Shown: in pieces, positions 1-10,077 of the stretch
How the letters are laid out: every line of letters starts with the position of its first letter
Position numbering within the stretch: the first letter of the stretch is position 1
Assembly: GCA_963575745.1 (NCBI GenBank)
Contig: CAUYUJ010014549.1
Span: forward strand, 282,501-344,500
Source of the DNA: Prorocentrum cordatum
Taxonomy: Eukaryota; Sar; Dinophyceae; Prorocentrales; Prorocentraceae
Direction: 5' to 3'
Length of the DNA: 62,000 bases
Made by a program: the position numbers and the translations under genes
The notes under the pieces: generated by a model
Told to the model about the DNA's origin: nothing
The model's input: the letters and a program-made list of their open reading frames with translations, nothing else
Database searches by the model: none

Positions 1-620
1 AGACCCCCAACATGCCTCAAAGAAAACCCCTGGAGACCCCCGGGCGCCCCAGGGGTCCTCTCGATGATGGACTTCATTAGTTTTAACTTGATTTTTGGTC
101 CTGCAGAGCTCAGAGAACTCCCAGAAGGGCCCCAAGACTGCCCAAGCTAGTTTCAAGACGGCCCACAAGGCCCCAAAGACGCCGTGAGAGGGCCCCCGAG
201 AGGGCCCCAAAGATCTCCCCAACACGCAAGCAGTAATTATTGATGTTCCAACATGTTTCGACTTCTTCGACATGCGCCTTTTCGTTCTTGAGGCGTCTCG
301 ATCTCCATGATGCTCTCAACCTCGCCGCAATGCAGGTCAACATGCCTCCAAGATGGCCCTAAAACGGCCCAGGAGGGCCCCGAGACGACCAAGACCGTCC
401 CCAACACTGCCCAAGAGACCACAATGACGGCCCCAGGAGGAACCCAACAGGGGGAACTCGCAGGGGCCCTGGCATCTATCCGCCCCCCAGAAGGCCAGCA
501 AAACCTTCCAAATGCGTCCAAGAGAGCCCCGAAACACCCCCAAGCACCCAAGAGGAAACCCAAAGGGCCACAAAACGACACAACGGGGCCGCTTTTGAGC
601 TCGATTTGTGGATCCCCCAG
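1..620. repeat. Degenerate GGCCCCAAGACG-type repeat
   Basis: The stretch is full of short, imperfect copies of GGGCCCCAAGACGGCCCAAGA, separated by a few variable bases. The same style of sequence returns at 51200-51610 and as a short piece at 32440-32510. Reading frames through it are biased by the repeat (Pro, Lys, Gly on one strand and Leu, Gly, Trp on the other), so I do not call a gene. Bases 620-830 hold nothing I recognise. Confidence 0.6.
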
Positions 621-839
621 ATGGACGCACAGCGCCAATACGCTTCTACGACAACGCTCCCTAGCAGGGAGGTGCTCAGGGTTCCCAATGGGCCGGCGGT
701 GCGGCGTAAGTAACTCACAGCACGCACGTAAAATAAGAAACCAGCATGTCAGCCCCACGGAAGTGTCTTACAGAAACCGTGGAACCATGAGGAAACTCAG
801 AACTCGACAACAAACGTGCCTTTAGATTCCCAAACCTGT

Positions 840-1215
840 GCTTGCACTTTAGAATCGCCTCGTTGCCACCCGTCGTCTGGGCCTGGGGGGCGGTGTGGCG
901 GATATGTCGTCGCCGTCGCCGCCCCTTCGCCGCCCCGTCGCCGCCCGTCGTCTGGGCCTGGGGGTCAGTCTGGCGGCAGTGTCGTCGCCGTCGCAAGCCC
1001 GTCGCCGCCCGTGGTCTGGGCCTGCATTGCTTCGTATTGCTTCGCATGGCTTCGCATTGCGTTGCGTTGCTATACATTGTGTTGCATTGCTTGGCGTTGC
1101 TTTGTGTTTCTTCGCGTTGCTCTGCATTGCTTTGCACTGCGTTGCGTTACTTTGCGCTGCTGCGCGCTATTTCGCATTGTATCGCATCGGGTTGCAGTTC
1201 TTTGGGGTTCCATAA
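840..1215. repeat. GC-rich tandem repeat joined to a decayed GCATTGC satellite
   Basis: Bases 850-1020 contain about three copies of a 60-65 bp unit built on CGTCGCCGCCCGTCGTCTGG. From 1021 to 1200 the sequence turns into degenerate GCATTGC and GCGTTGC words every 7-10 bases. The same two-part layout recurs at 39440-39790. Frames through it give Cys/Ala/Leu-rich nonsense, so it is not coding. Bases 1216-1640 hold no recognisable gene or repeat. Confidence 0.7.
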
Positions 1216-1639
1216 GTATTGCTCGACATTCGACAACCGCACATCCATGAAACAATGTATTGCACCATGTCGGTTGCACCTTGTGCGCGACACGAATTTC
1301 ACAACCTAGAGTACACAACGCATATGCAACGACAATGGTTGAACCACATATAATCTCCATTTTACAAAAAGATAGGATCCACCTCCATCCCGAAGCCAGG
1401 ATTAACGCTCCCCCTTTCGTATTGCAATTTGCGTATGATCCTGCCCCATCGCCCATCCGAAACATGAATTCGTAACATCCCAGCCCAAACGATAGCGACC
1501 CCCGTCACCTTCTTGAACAGTTCTATGCGCGCACTCGTTCTATCAGGATACATCATTTTTTTGTTATGTTTTTTGTTCAAGAACTGCTGGCCAAACAGTA
1601 ACGACATGCACACGCGCGCGGCGTCGCGCGCATGCATTT

Positions 1640-3860
1640 TTGTTAGTTCACAAAAGCTGTAGGTTTCGTAAGGACTTCAAAATCGAGTGTCCAAAACATA
1701 CTGAACATATGCATGGTTTCCCAACGAAGATGTCCAAGAACAGTCTGCGCGCGCGGTCTTGCGAATTCTCTGAAAACAAAAAGACATATGGTTTTCAACC
1801 TGTTCACAACGTGCTACCAAACTGGCTTCGCGCGCGCATGTCGAAATCGTGCGAGCGCCCCTGCGCGCGTGCTGTCGCGACAACCCTTTGCAACAAATGG
1901 ACGAGGTGCACGCGCGCGCGTCGTCGCGCGCGCATGCTGGAATACTTCAAAATACTTTAGTTTGTTCAAGGATTTCAAAACCGAGTGCCCCGAAACCATA
2001 TAGAACATATATACCATATACAAAAACCTTGCGCTCGCGCTCTGGCGAATCCTCAAGCAAACCGTAAAGTTGTTCAACACGTTCGTGAAATTCTGCCAAA
2101 CGGGCCTCTCGCGCCGCATGCCGAAATCATTCGAACGCCCTTGCGCGCGCGACGGGACGGGGGGCGCGATCCGTGTCAAATCAATAATGCGGGCCACTCT
2201 CGCGCGTCGGCCGCGCGCGCGCATGTCGAACTCCTTCCAAAACCTGCATCGCCGACGCGAGGGCGCCGTCATCGTCGCGGGCGCGCTCAGCATCGGCGCC
2301 GTCACTGGCCGCGCCGTCGTTGTTGCCCACATTGCCACCAACATCGCCACTGTCATCATCGCGTCTACCGTTGTCGACGTTGCCAGGATACCGCGCCCGC
2401 CCGAGTCGCCGACTCGTACTGGAGTGCCCGCTGGGATGCGCCCAGCGGTCAGAGCGACCGCGGCCGCGTCGGTTTCGCCAGACAAGCTGGTCTCTGAGCG
2501 CGCGCGCATGCGCGGGCTGGCGCGGCTGCAGGGACGCACCAGCCAACGCCCACCACTCATCGCAATCGCCGCCGCAACTTGGCTGTGCAAACCAAGTTGC
2601 GGGTGGGCGGGTGCGATGTTTGCACGGGCATGTAATGTGCCACCTCGCTGGTAAAAATCAATTTCTTTTCTAAAAACGAAATGCGCTCCACCGCCCCCCC
2701 CCCGCCCCCCCCCCCCCCCGGACTTATCGACGCCCCGGGAACCGATGCAAAACATTTTGGAGTCTGACCAAATGTCCATCCTACCTGCGAATCCATGCTA
2801 TCCCAGCCAGGCCGGCATCGCCCCCCCCCACCCCCCCCCCCTCGGTTCCCATGAAAAAAACACATACTGCACGGTGACATGTGTCGCCCTAACAGAGCAC
2901 TTGTTCGCAAATCCCTTTGTCAAGAAATCCATATGTGTATAGATATGTACATGCATATATCTTAGACAGAAAAAATGGCGTGGAGCGCGCGCGGCCGCTG
3001 CGCGCGCATGTCGAAACCCTTCCAACGCGTTGCGCTTTCAACGACTCAAGCATCCCGCCCCAAGAAGACCGACGAACAACCTGCTACTTTTTCACGCCAA
3101 AAAATCTGACACATCTGCCCGCGCGTTCTTGCCGTATCCTTCAAAAACCAATAATTTGTTTCAGCGCTCCTGTCAAACCGGGCCTATTCGGCAACTTTTG
3201 CGCGCGCGTCGATCTCATTCAACAGCGGTCGCGCGCCTGCCGAGGCCGCAATCCCCTGTGGCAGAAAATGCCATGCGGGGCACATGCGCGCGGCCGCCGC
3301 GCGCGCAGGTCGAAATCGTTCCAAACGCATTGCGGCTTCAACAATGCCAAGACCGAGCTTCATGAAACCACGCGAATCGCCCCATACATCCTCAAAACAA
3401 TCTGCAAAATATCAAAAATTATACCCGCGCGCTTTTCGAATCCAAGAAAAACCGCTGGTTGTTCGACATTTCTGTCACGCGAGCAACTTATGCGCGCGCG
3501 TCGAACTCCTTCCACGTCGGTCGCGCGCCTGCCAAGGCCACAATCCCTTGTGCAAATGCAGCGCGGGCAGGGCACATGCGCGCGGGCCGCGCGCGCTGTC
3601 GAAACCCTTCCAAACGCATCGTGTTTTCAACGACGTCAAGAACGAGCTTCGTGAAATCACACGAATCGCATCATACTTCCTTGCAACAAGTTACAACGAA
3701 CTCAAAATATCTACCCGCGCGCTTTCCGAATCCCAAAACCAATGGCCCTTCAATAGTTCGGCCGTTTGAACAACTTTTGCGCGCGCGTTGAACTCCTCTA
3801 ACGCCGGTCGCGCGCTTGCCAGGGCCATGGCCCCTGGGAAAAAAATGCGGGGCACATGCG
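1640..3860. repeat. Composite GCGCGC/GTC repeat family, copies A and B (diverged)
   Basis: Several copies of a module made of GCGCGCGTCGTCGCGCGCGC, then a CGAAATCCTTCAAAAACC-like block, a GGTTTCGCAACACGG-like block and a second GCGCGC cluster ending in CTTGCG. Copy A carries a non-expanded GTC-like segment (2230-2480), then a GGGTGGGCGGG motif (2598) and long C tracts (2694-2718, 2820-2840). Copy B (2960-3860) is a run of three shortened modules, each with a cluster such as TTGCGCGCGCGT followed by AACTCCTTC. Frames are Arg/Ala/His-rich artefacts. The segment 2160-2590 is homologous to 4676-5100. Confidence 0.75.
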
Positions 3861-4440
3861 CGCGGCCGCCGCGCGCGGATGCCGAAATCCTTGTCGTCGT
3901 CGTCGTCGTCGTCGTCGGCGTCGGCGTCGGCGTCGCCGTCGTCGTCGTCGCCGTCGTTGGCGTCGGCGTCGTCGTCGACGACGTCGTCGTCGTCGTCGTC
4001 GCCATCGGTGTCGTCGTCGTCATTGTCGTCGTCGTCGAAGTCGTCGGAGTCGTCGTCGGTGTCGTCGTAGTCGTTGTCGGCGTCGTCGTCGTCGTTGTCG
4101 CTTTCGTCGTCGGCGCCGCTGCCGAGTGCTATTTGGCACCAATGGTCACGGTCTCAACAGGTCTTGCGACCAAGTTGCCAAGTGGCGGGTGGGAGGGAGG
4201 GGCGTTTGCGCGAGCAGCGGAGAGGACAGCCTCAAGACAAAATGAATCTTCCCCAGAAAAACCCCCCCCCCCCCCCCCCCGGACTTATCGACACCCCGGG
4301 AACCTATGCAAAACACTTTGATTATGACCCAATGTCCATTCTACCTGTGAATTCATACTTTTCCAGCCAGGCTGGCATCGGTCCCCCCTTCCATCATCTT
4401 CAAAAAATGCGCGCTCATTGATAACAAATCATAAGTTTTC
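3861..4440. repeat. Composite repeat copy C with expanded (GTC)n
   Basis: A (GTC)n array with GGC, GCC, GAC and GAA variants runs from about 3890 to 4115. It is followed by the family's 3' module: a CAAGTTGCxxAGTGGCGGGTGGG-like block, AGCAGxGGAGAGGACA, a poly-C tract (4260-4280), and a block ending ATGTCCATTCTACC. Depending on frame, GTC reads as poly-Val, poly-Ser or poly-Arg, and as poly-Asp or poly-Thr on the other strand. These open frames are artefacts. Confidence 0.8.
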
Positions 4441-5400
4441 AAGAATCCCCTGCAAAACAATGACAAAATGCACGCGCGTCGTTGCGCGCGCATGCCGGAA
4501 TCCTTCAAAAACCTTCGGTTTGGGACGGGTTTCAAAATCGAGTGTCCATTCTCGTTTTCGCAACACGGGTTTCTCACAAAAGCGGTCGCGCGCTCTTGCG
4601 AATTCTTCAGAAAACGGGCTTCGCGCGCGCGCACATGTCGAAAACGTTCGATAAGCCTTGCGCGCGTGCTGGGGTGGCACGATGCGTGTCAAATAACACC
4701 ATGCGAGCCACTCTGGCGCGTCTGCCGCGCGCGAATCTCGAATTCCTTCCAAAACCTTCATCGCCATTGCGAAGACGCCGTCGTCGTCGTCGGCGCGATC
4801 AGCATCGGCGCCGTCACTGGCTGCCCCGTCGTCGCTGTCAGCATCGTCGCCAGCACCGCTACTATCATTATCGCGTCTACCGTTGTCGGCGTTGCCATGA
4901 TACCGCGCCCGCCCAAGTCGGCGACTCGCACTGAAGTGCCCGCTGGGATGGGCCGCGCGGTCAGCGCCACCGCGTTCGCGTCGGTCGCGCCAAACTAGCT
5001 GGTCTCTGCGCGCGCGAGCATGCGCGGGCCAGCGCGGCCGCAGAGATGCACCAGCCAACGCCCACCACTCATCGCAATCGCTCCCCCATGGGTTTTGCAG
5101 ACCAAGTTGCGGGTGGGTGGGTGGGGTGATTGCGCGAGCAGTGGAATTGATAATTTCAAGCTCGGCAAATGAATTCATGTCTTTTTTTCTTTAACAGAAA
5201 AATGCGACCACCCCCTCCCCCCGGGATTATCCATCCCCCGGGAACCGATGCAAAACGCATAGGATTCTGCTACACCGTCCGTCCTAAATATGAATTAACA
5301 GTATCCGAGGGGGAACGGTATCGACCCCCCCGCCATCCTCTGCAAAACACTACTATGCGCGCGCACTCGTTGATCAAATAACATGAATATTCAAGAATAT
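4441..5400. repeat. Composite repeat copy D, non-expanded GTC segment
   Basis: Starts with the GCGCGC module (4470-4500) and a second cluster (4620-4670). Its GTC-like segment (4780-4900) is degenerate and not expanded, and is clearly homologous to 2270-2400 in copy A (shared words include TATCGCGTCTACCGTTGTC and GATACCGCGCCCGCCC). It ends in the 3' module with the perfect G-quadruplex motif GGGTGGGTGGGTGGGG at 5111-5126. On the minus strand both copies stay open in the same frame, but the amino-acid changes look no more constrained than the DNA, so I do not call a gene. Confidence 0.7.
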
Positions 5401-6594
5401 CTTGCAAAAACGGAACGAAATGCACACGCGCGCGTCGTCGCGAGCGCATGCCGGAATCCTTCAAAACCCATCGGTATCGGAAGGATTTCAAAATCGAGCG
5501 TCCAAAAAAACATACAAAATACAACAAGCATAGGGTTTCACAACATGGATTTTCAACAAAAGCGTGCGCGCGCGCTCTAGCGTTGTCGTCGTCGTCGTCG
5601 CCGTCCTCCCTCGTCCCTCGTCGTCTTCTCGTCGCCATCGTCGTCCTCTGCCTTTCCTTGTCGTCGTCGTCGTCGTCCTCTTTGGCGTCGTCGTCGTTTC
5701 CGTCGTCGTTGTCGCCGTGGTCGTCCTTCCTCCTCCCTCGTCGTCGTCGTCGTCCGTCGTCGGCGTCTCGTCGTTCTCTCTCCCATTTCGTCGTCGTTTC
5801 CGTCGTCGTCGTCTTCCCTCCTCCCTCGTCGTTGTCGTCGTCGGCGTCGCCGTCCTCCCTTCTTATTCGGCGTTCGCGTCGTCGCCGTTATTCCTCCTCC
5901 CTCGTCGTTGTCGTCGTGTTCGCCGTCGTCGTCTTCCCTCCCCCCTCGTCGTCGTTGTCGTCTCAGTTGGCCACGTCGTTGTCGTCGTCGTCGTCGGCGT
6001 CGTCTTCGTCGTCGTTGTCGTCGGCGTCGTCGTCGTCGTCGTCGGCGTCGGCGTCGTCGTCTTCGTCGTTGTCGTCGTCGTCGTCGTCGTCGTCGTCGTC
6101 CTCGTCGTCGGCGTCGTCGTCGCCGTCGTCGTCGTCGGCGTCGTCATCGTCGTCGGCGTCGGCGTCGTCGTCGTCGTCGGTGTCGCCGTCGTCGTCGTCG
6201 TCGTCGTTGTCGTCGTCGTCGAAGCTCGTCGGCGTCGTTGTCGCTGTAGGCGTCGGCGTCGCTGTCGCTGCCAAGCGCAAGCGGTGCCCGCCGTCACAGG
6301 CTTAAGAAGTCTTGCGACCAAGTTGCGGGTGGAAGGGCGGGATGTTTGCACGAGCAGTGAAGAGGACAACTTCAAGACAGTCGCAATGAATTCTCCTTTC
6401 TAAAATAAGAATCGACTCCCCCCCCCTCGGAATTAAGGGGTCACCTTGCCGTGTTGCAATTTACGTATGATTCTGCCCCATCGTCCATCCTACACATGAA
6501 TCCATTCTATCCCAGCCAAAACGGCATCGCCCCCCCGCCATCCTCTGCAAAATAATATGCGCGCACACTCCTTTTACCAACAATCATAAGTTGT
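5401..6594. repeat. Composite repeat copy E with a 670-bp (GTC)n array
   Basis: The GCGCGC module (5420-5580) is followed by a (GTC)n array from 5578 to about 6260. Its first half is a second-order repeat in which GTC runs alternate with CCTCCCTCCTCCCTCG blocks every 60-75 bases. Its second half is nearly pure GTC/GGC. The 3' module follows (6300-6560): CTTAAGAAGTCTTGCGACC, GTTGCGGGTGG, GAGGACAACTTC, a short C tract and the ATGATTCTGCCCCATCGTCC block. Confidence 0.85.
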
Positions 6595-6645
<51 letters not shown>

Positions 6646-6674
6646 AAAAAAAACAAAAAAAGAAGAAAAAAAAA
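6595..6674. repeat. (GA)n microsatellite followed by an A-rich tract
   Basis: About 22 GA dinucleotides (6597-6641) followed by interrupted poly-A to 6674. It sits at the junction between copy E of the composite family and a further partial GCGCGC module at 6680-6770. Confidence 0.95.
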
Positions 6675-6929
6675 CGGGACGACGTGCACACGTGCGCGTC
6701 GTCGCGCGCGCAGGCCGAAATCATTCAAAAACCGTCGATTCCTCAATGATTCCAAAATCGAGTTTCCAACTACGCTACCGAGGAGCCCCACATACTTATA
6801 TTATGGCTGGAGTGACGATAGCCGAAGTGAAGCATGTGAGAATGATGTTGGTGGCCGTTGCCCCGCCGATACCGTTGGTGACGCCACTCAACAGGAGAGG
6901 TGGAAGAGAGGAGAAGCGCCGCGTTCTGC

Positions 6930-7749
6930 GCCATGGCCCGCATAGACGCCGCGTTCGAGGACCACCCCCTGCGCACCCCTTGTGGTGTCGAGAATATGCC
7001 GCGCCTGCCATGCCCTGCGCCATGGCCCACATAAACGCCCCGCTCGGGGACCATTCCCTGCGCACCCCCCTACGAGGTCGAGAAAGTGCCACACCTGCCA
7101 CGCCCTGCGCCATGGGCCTTCATAGACGCCGCGCTCGGAGACCACCCCCTGCGCACCCCCTACGAGGTCGAGAAAGTGCCACATCTGCCACGCCCTGCGC
7201 CATGGCCCGCATAGACGCCGCGCTCGGAGACCACCCCCAGCGCATGCGCACCCCCTACGAGGTCGAGAAAGTGCCACACATGTCACGCCCTGCGCCATGG
7301 CCCGCATAGACGCCGCGCTCGGAGACCACCCCCTGCGCACCCCTCTACGAGGTCGAGAAAGTGCCACACCTGCCACGCCCTGCGCCATGGCCCGCATAGA
7401 CGCCGCGCTCGGAGACCACCCCCTGCGCACCCCCTACGAGATCGAGAAAGTGCCACACCTGCCACGCCCTGCGCCATGGCCCGCATAGACGCCGCGCTCG
7501 GAGACCACCCCCAGCGCATGCGCACCCCCTACGAGGTCGAGAAAGTGCCACACATGTCACGCCCTGCGCCATGGCCCGCATAGACGCCGCGCTCGGAGAC
7601 CACCCCCTGCGCACCCCTCTACGAGGTCGAGAAAGTGCCACACCTGCCACGCCCTGCGCCATGGCCCGCATAGACGCCGCGCTCGGAAACCACCCCCTGC
7701 GCACCCCCTACGAGGTCGAGGAAGTGCCACACCTGCCACGCCCTGCGCC
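6930..7749. repeat. Minisatellite of 89-95 bp units with a 274-bp higher-order period
   Basis: About ten tandem units, each with CATGGCCCGCATAGACGCCG, then CTCGGAGACCACCCC, GCGCACCCCCTACGAGGTC and GTGCCACACCTGCCACGCC. Unit starts near 7201, 7296, 7386 and 7475 give unit lengths of 95, 90 and 89 bp. These three recur as a block: CATGG starts at 7201, 7475 and 7749, so the higher-order period is exactly 274 bp twice. The first units (6930-7200) are more diverged. Since 274 is not a multiple of three, the open frames are not one conserved repeat protein. Confidence 0.9.
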
Positions 7750-7990
7750 ATGGCCCTGTGTGCTGCGCTGTGCTGTGTGCTGTGCTGTGCTGAAGGAGGT
7801 GATTGAGTGAGTAAACGTCGCGGGTGGGACGCGGCAGGGGAGAAAACCAGAGCCCCACGAAACATGTGGGGAAGCAAACCAGAAGGAAGAGGAGGGGGAG
7901 GAGGAGGAGGAGGTGAGACGCGGGCGCGGCGCGGGTTGGAAGAAAACAAGAACCCCTCTAAGCATGTGGGGAACAAACATACAGACGTGC
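7750..7990. repeat. TGTGCTG-rich spacer and a 101-bp direct repeat
   Basis: The minisatellite ends in a short TGTGCTGTGC run (7755-7795). Two copies of a block containing GAAAACCAGAGCCCCACGAA (7843) and its variant GAAAACAAGAACCCCTCTAA (7944), each followed by a CATGTGGGGAA word, lie 101 bp apart with a GGAGGAGGAGG run between them. No gene is evident. Confidence 0.7.
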
Positions 7991-8510
7991 ATGGTTTCGC
8001 AACACTGATTTGCTAACAAAAACTTACGCGCGCGCCCTTGCGAAATCTCCAGACAACCATGGTTTTTGTTCCAATAGCTTCTAAACATACTACCAAACAG
8101 TCTTCGCGCGCGCGCCCATGTCGAAATCGTTCGAACGCCCTTGCGCGCGTGCCGTCGCGAGAACCCTTTGCAATACATAGGACGAAGTGCGCACGCGCGC
8201 GATATCCTTAGAAAACTGTCGGTTTCGGAAGGATTTCAAACAAAAAATCGAGTGTCCAAAAAACATATAAAAACACAAGGTTTCGCAACACGGATGTTCA
8301 ACAAAAGCATGCGCGCGCGCTATTGCGTCGTCGTCGTCGCCGTCCTCCCTCCTCCCTCGTCGTCGTCGTCGTCGCCGTCTTCGTCCCCTGTCATTCCTCG
8401 TGTTCGTCGTCCTCTTTGCGTCGTCGTTTCCGTCGTCGTTGTCGCCGTGGTCGTCCTTCCTCCCTCGTCGTCTTCGTCGGCGTTTCGTCGTTGTCCCTCC
8501 TATTTCGTCG

Positions 8511-8552
<42 letters not shown>

Positions 8553-9270
8553 TTGTATTCCCTCCTCCCTCGTCGTTGTCGTCGTTGTCGGCGTCGCCGT
8601 CCTCCCTCCTTCTTCGTCGTTCGCGTCGTCGCCGTCCTCCCTCCTCCCTCGTCGTTGTCGTCGTTGCCGCCGTCGTCCTCCTCCTTCCTTCCCTCTCCTC
8701 GTCGTCTTCGTTGGCGCCGTCGTCGTCGTCGGCGTCGTCGTCGTCGTCGGCGTCGTCGTCGTCGTCGTTGTCATCGTCGTCGTCGTCGTCGGCGTCGGCG
8801 TCGTCGTCGTCGTCGTCGGTGTCGTCGTCGTCGTTGTCGGGGTCGTCGAAGTCGTTGGAGACGTCGTCGGTGTCGTCGTAGTCGTTGTCGGCGGAGTCGT
8901 CGTCGTCGTCGTTGTCGCTGTCGTCGTCGGCGTCGGTGTCGCTGCCAAGTGCGATTTGGTACCCACAGTCACGGTCTTAAGAAGTTTTGCAAACCAAGCT
9001 GCGGGTGGGTGGGTGGGATGTTTGCGCCAGCAGTGGAGCGGACAACTCACTGCGAACAGAAATATATTCTCCTTTCTAAAAAGAGAAGAGAATAGACTCT
9101 ACCCCTCCTCCCCGGCGTTATCCGCCCCCTTTCGGGTATGTAAATCACATATGATTCTGACCACATGTCCGTTCGAAATATGAATTTACACTATCCCAGG
9201 GGGGCCGGTATCGGTTCCCCTGAGGTTCCCTTGTTTTTTATATAAAAACGATACGCGGGGACATTTGTTG
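7991..9270. repeat. Composite repeat copy G with (GTC)n array
   Basis: GCGCGC modules at 8025-8060, 8102-8160, 8190-8205 and 8305-8325 lead into a (GTC)n array from 8325 to about 8940 with CCTCCCTCCTCCCTCG interruptions. The 3' module follows: GGTCTTAAGAAGTTTTGCAA, the perfect G-quadruplex GGGTGGGTGGGTGGG (9003-9017), GGACAACTCACTGCGAACAG, then GTATGTAAATCACATATG. The end is very similar to 29490-29760, although 20 kb lie between them. Confidence 0.85.
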
Positions 9271-9872
9271 TTCTAACATGAGACTTTTTCACGAATCCAT
9301 TGCAAGACATATGGCGAAGTGCACACGCGCGCGTCGTCGCGCGCGCATGCCGAAATCCTCCAAAAACCGTCGGTGTTGGAAGGGTTTCGCAATCGATTTT
9401 CCAAAGCAACATACAAAAACACACGGTTTCGCAATTCTCATTTGCTAAGAAAGCTTCCGCGCGAGCTCTTGCGAAATCTTAAGAAAACCATTGGTTTTTC
9501 AAGATTTTCGCAACATGCTATTAAACGGGCTTCGCGCGCGCGCGTTCGTCGTCGTCGTCCTCTTTGGCGTCGTGGTCGTTTCCGTCGTCGTTGTCGCCGT
9601 GGTCGTCCATCCTCCTCCTCCCTTGTCGTCGTCGTCGTCCGTCGTGAGCGTCTCGTCGTCGTCCCTCCTATTTCGTCGCCGTCGTTGTCGTCGTCGTCGT
9701 CGTCGTTGTCGTCGTCGTCGTCTTCCCTCCTCCCTCGTCGTTGACGTCGTCGGCGTCGCCGTCCTTCCTCCTTCTTCGTCGTTCGCGTCGTCGCCGTCCT
9801 CCCTCCTCCCTCGTCGTTGTCGTCGTTGTCGTCGTTGCTCCCGTCGTCGTCCTCCCTCCTCCCTCGTCGTCG
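9271..9872. repeat. Composite repeat copy H, interrupted inside its (GTC)n array
   Basis: The GCGCGC module (9322-9350, 9455-9480, 9530-9545) leads into a (GTC)n array with CCTCCCTCCTCCCTCG interruptions. At 9865-9872 (CGTCGTCG) the array stops and unrelated, non-repetitive DNA begins. The expected continuation, TCGTCTTCGTTGGCGACG, is found at 29139 and in intact copies near 30667 and 32305. I therefore read 9872/9873 as the left junction of an inserted retroelement. Confidence 0.8.
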
Positions 9873-10077
9873 TAAGTCGTGTTTGGGCTCAGGCCGAGAT
9901 TTTGGGTGCAGATCAGATCTGCGAATCTCGAGAGCCCGCGCGACCAAGGGAGTTGCCCTAGCAATCACGAAGGGCGACCCCGCCTGGCATCGCCGCGCGC
10001 GCCGGCAGCGCGCGGCGGCGAGAGTGCTGCTCAGGCTGGGCGCAGCTGCCCGCCTGCTGAGGCAACATCACAGCGCG

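Noticed and set aside
1814-2779. A 321-codon minus-strand frame, with a homologous open frame at 4429-5178
   Set aside because: Runs through repeat modules and poly-C/G tracts; changes between copies look unconstrained at the protein level.
5578-6260. Long frames encoding poly-Ser, poly-Val, poly-Arg, poly-Thr or poly-Asp
   Set aside because: Pure products of (GTC)n read in six frames; no conserved frame between copies.
6888-7704. Repeat protein with MARIDAALGDHPLRTP units or its minus-strand counterpart
   Set aside because: The higher-order period of 274 bp is not divisible by three, so the units change frame; a minisatellite is the simpler explanation.
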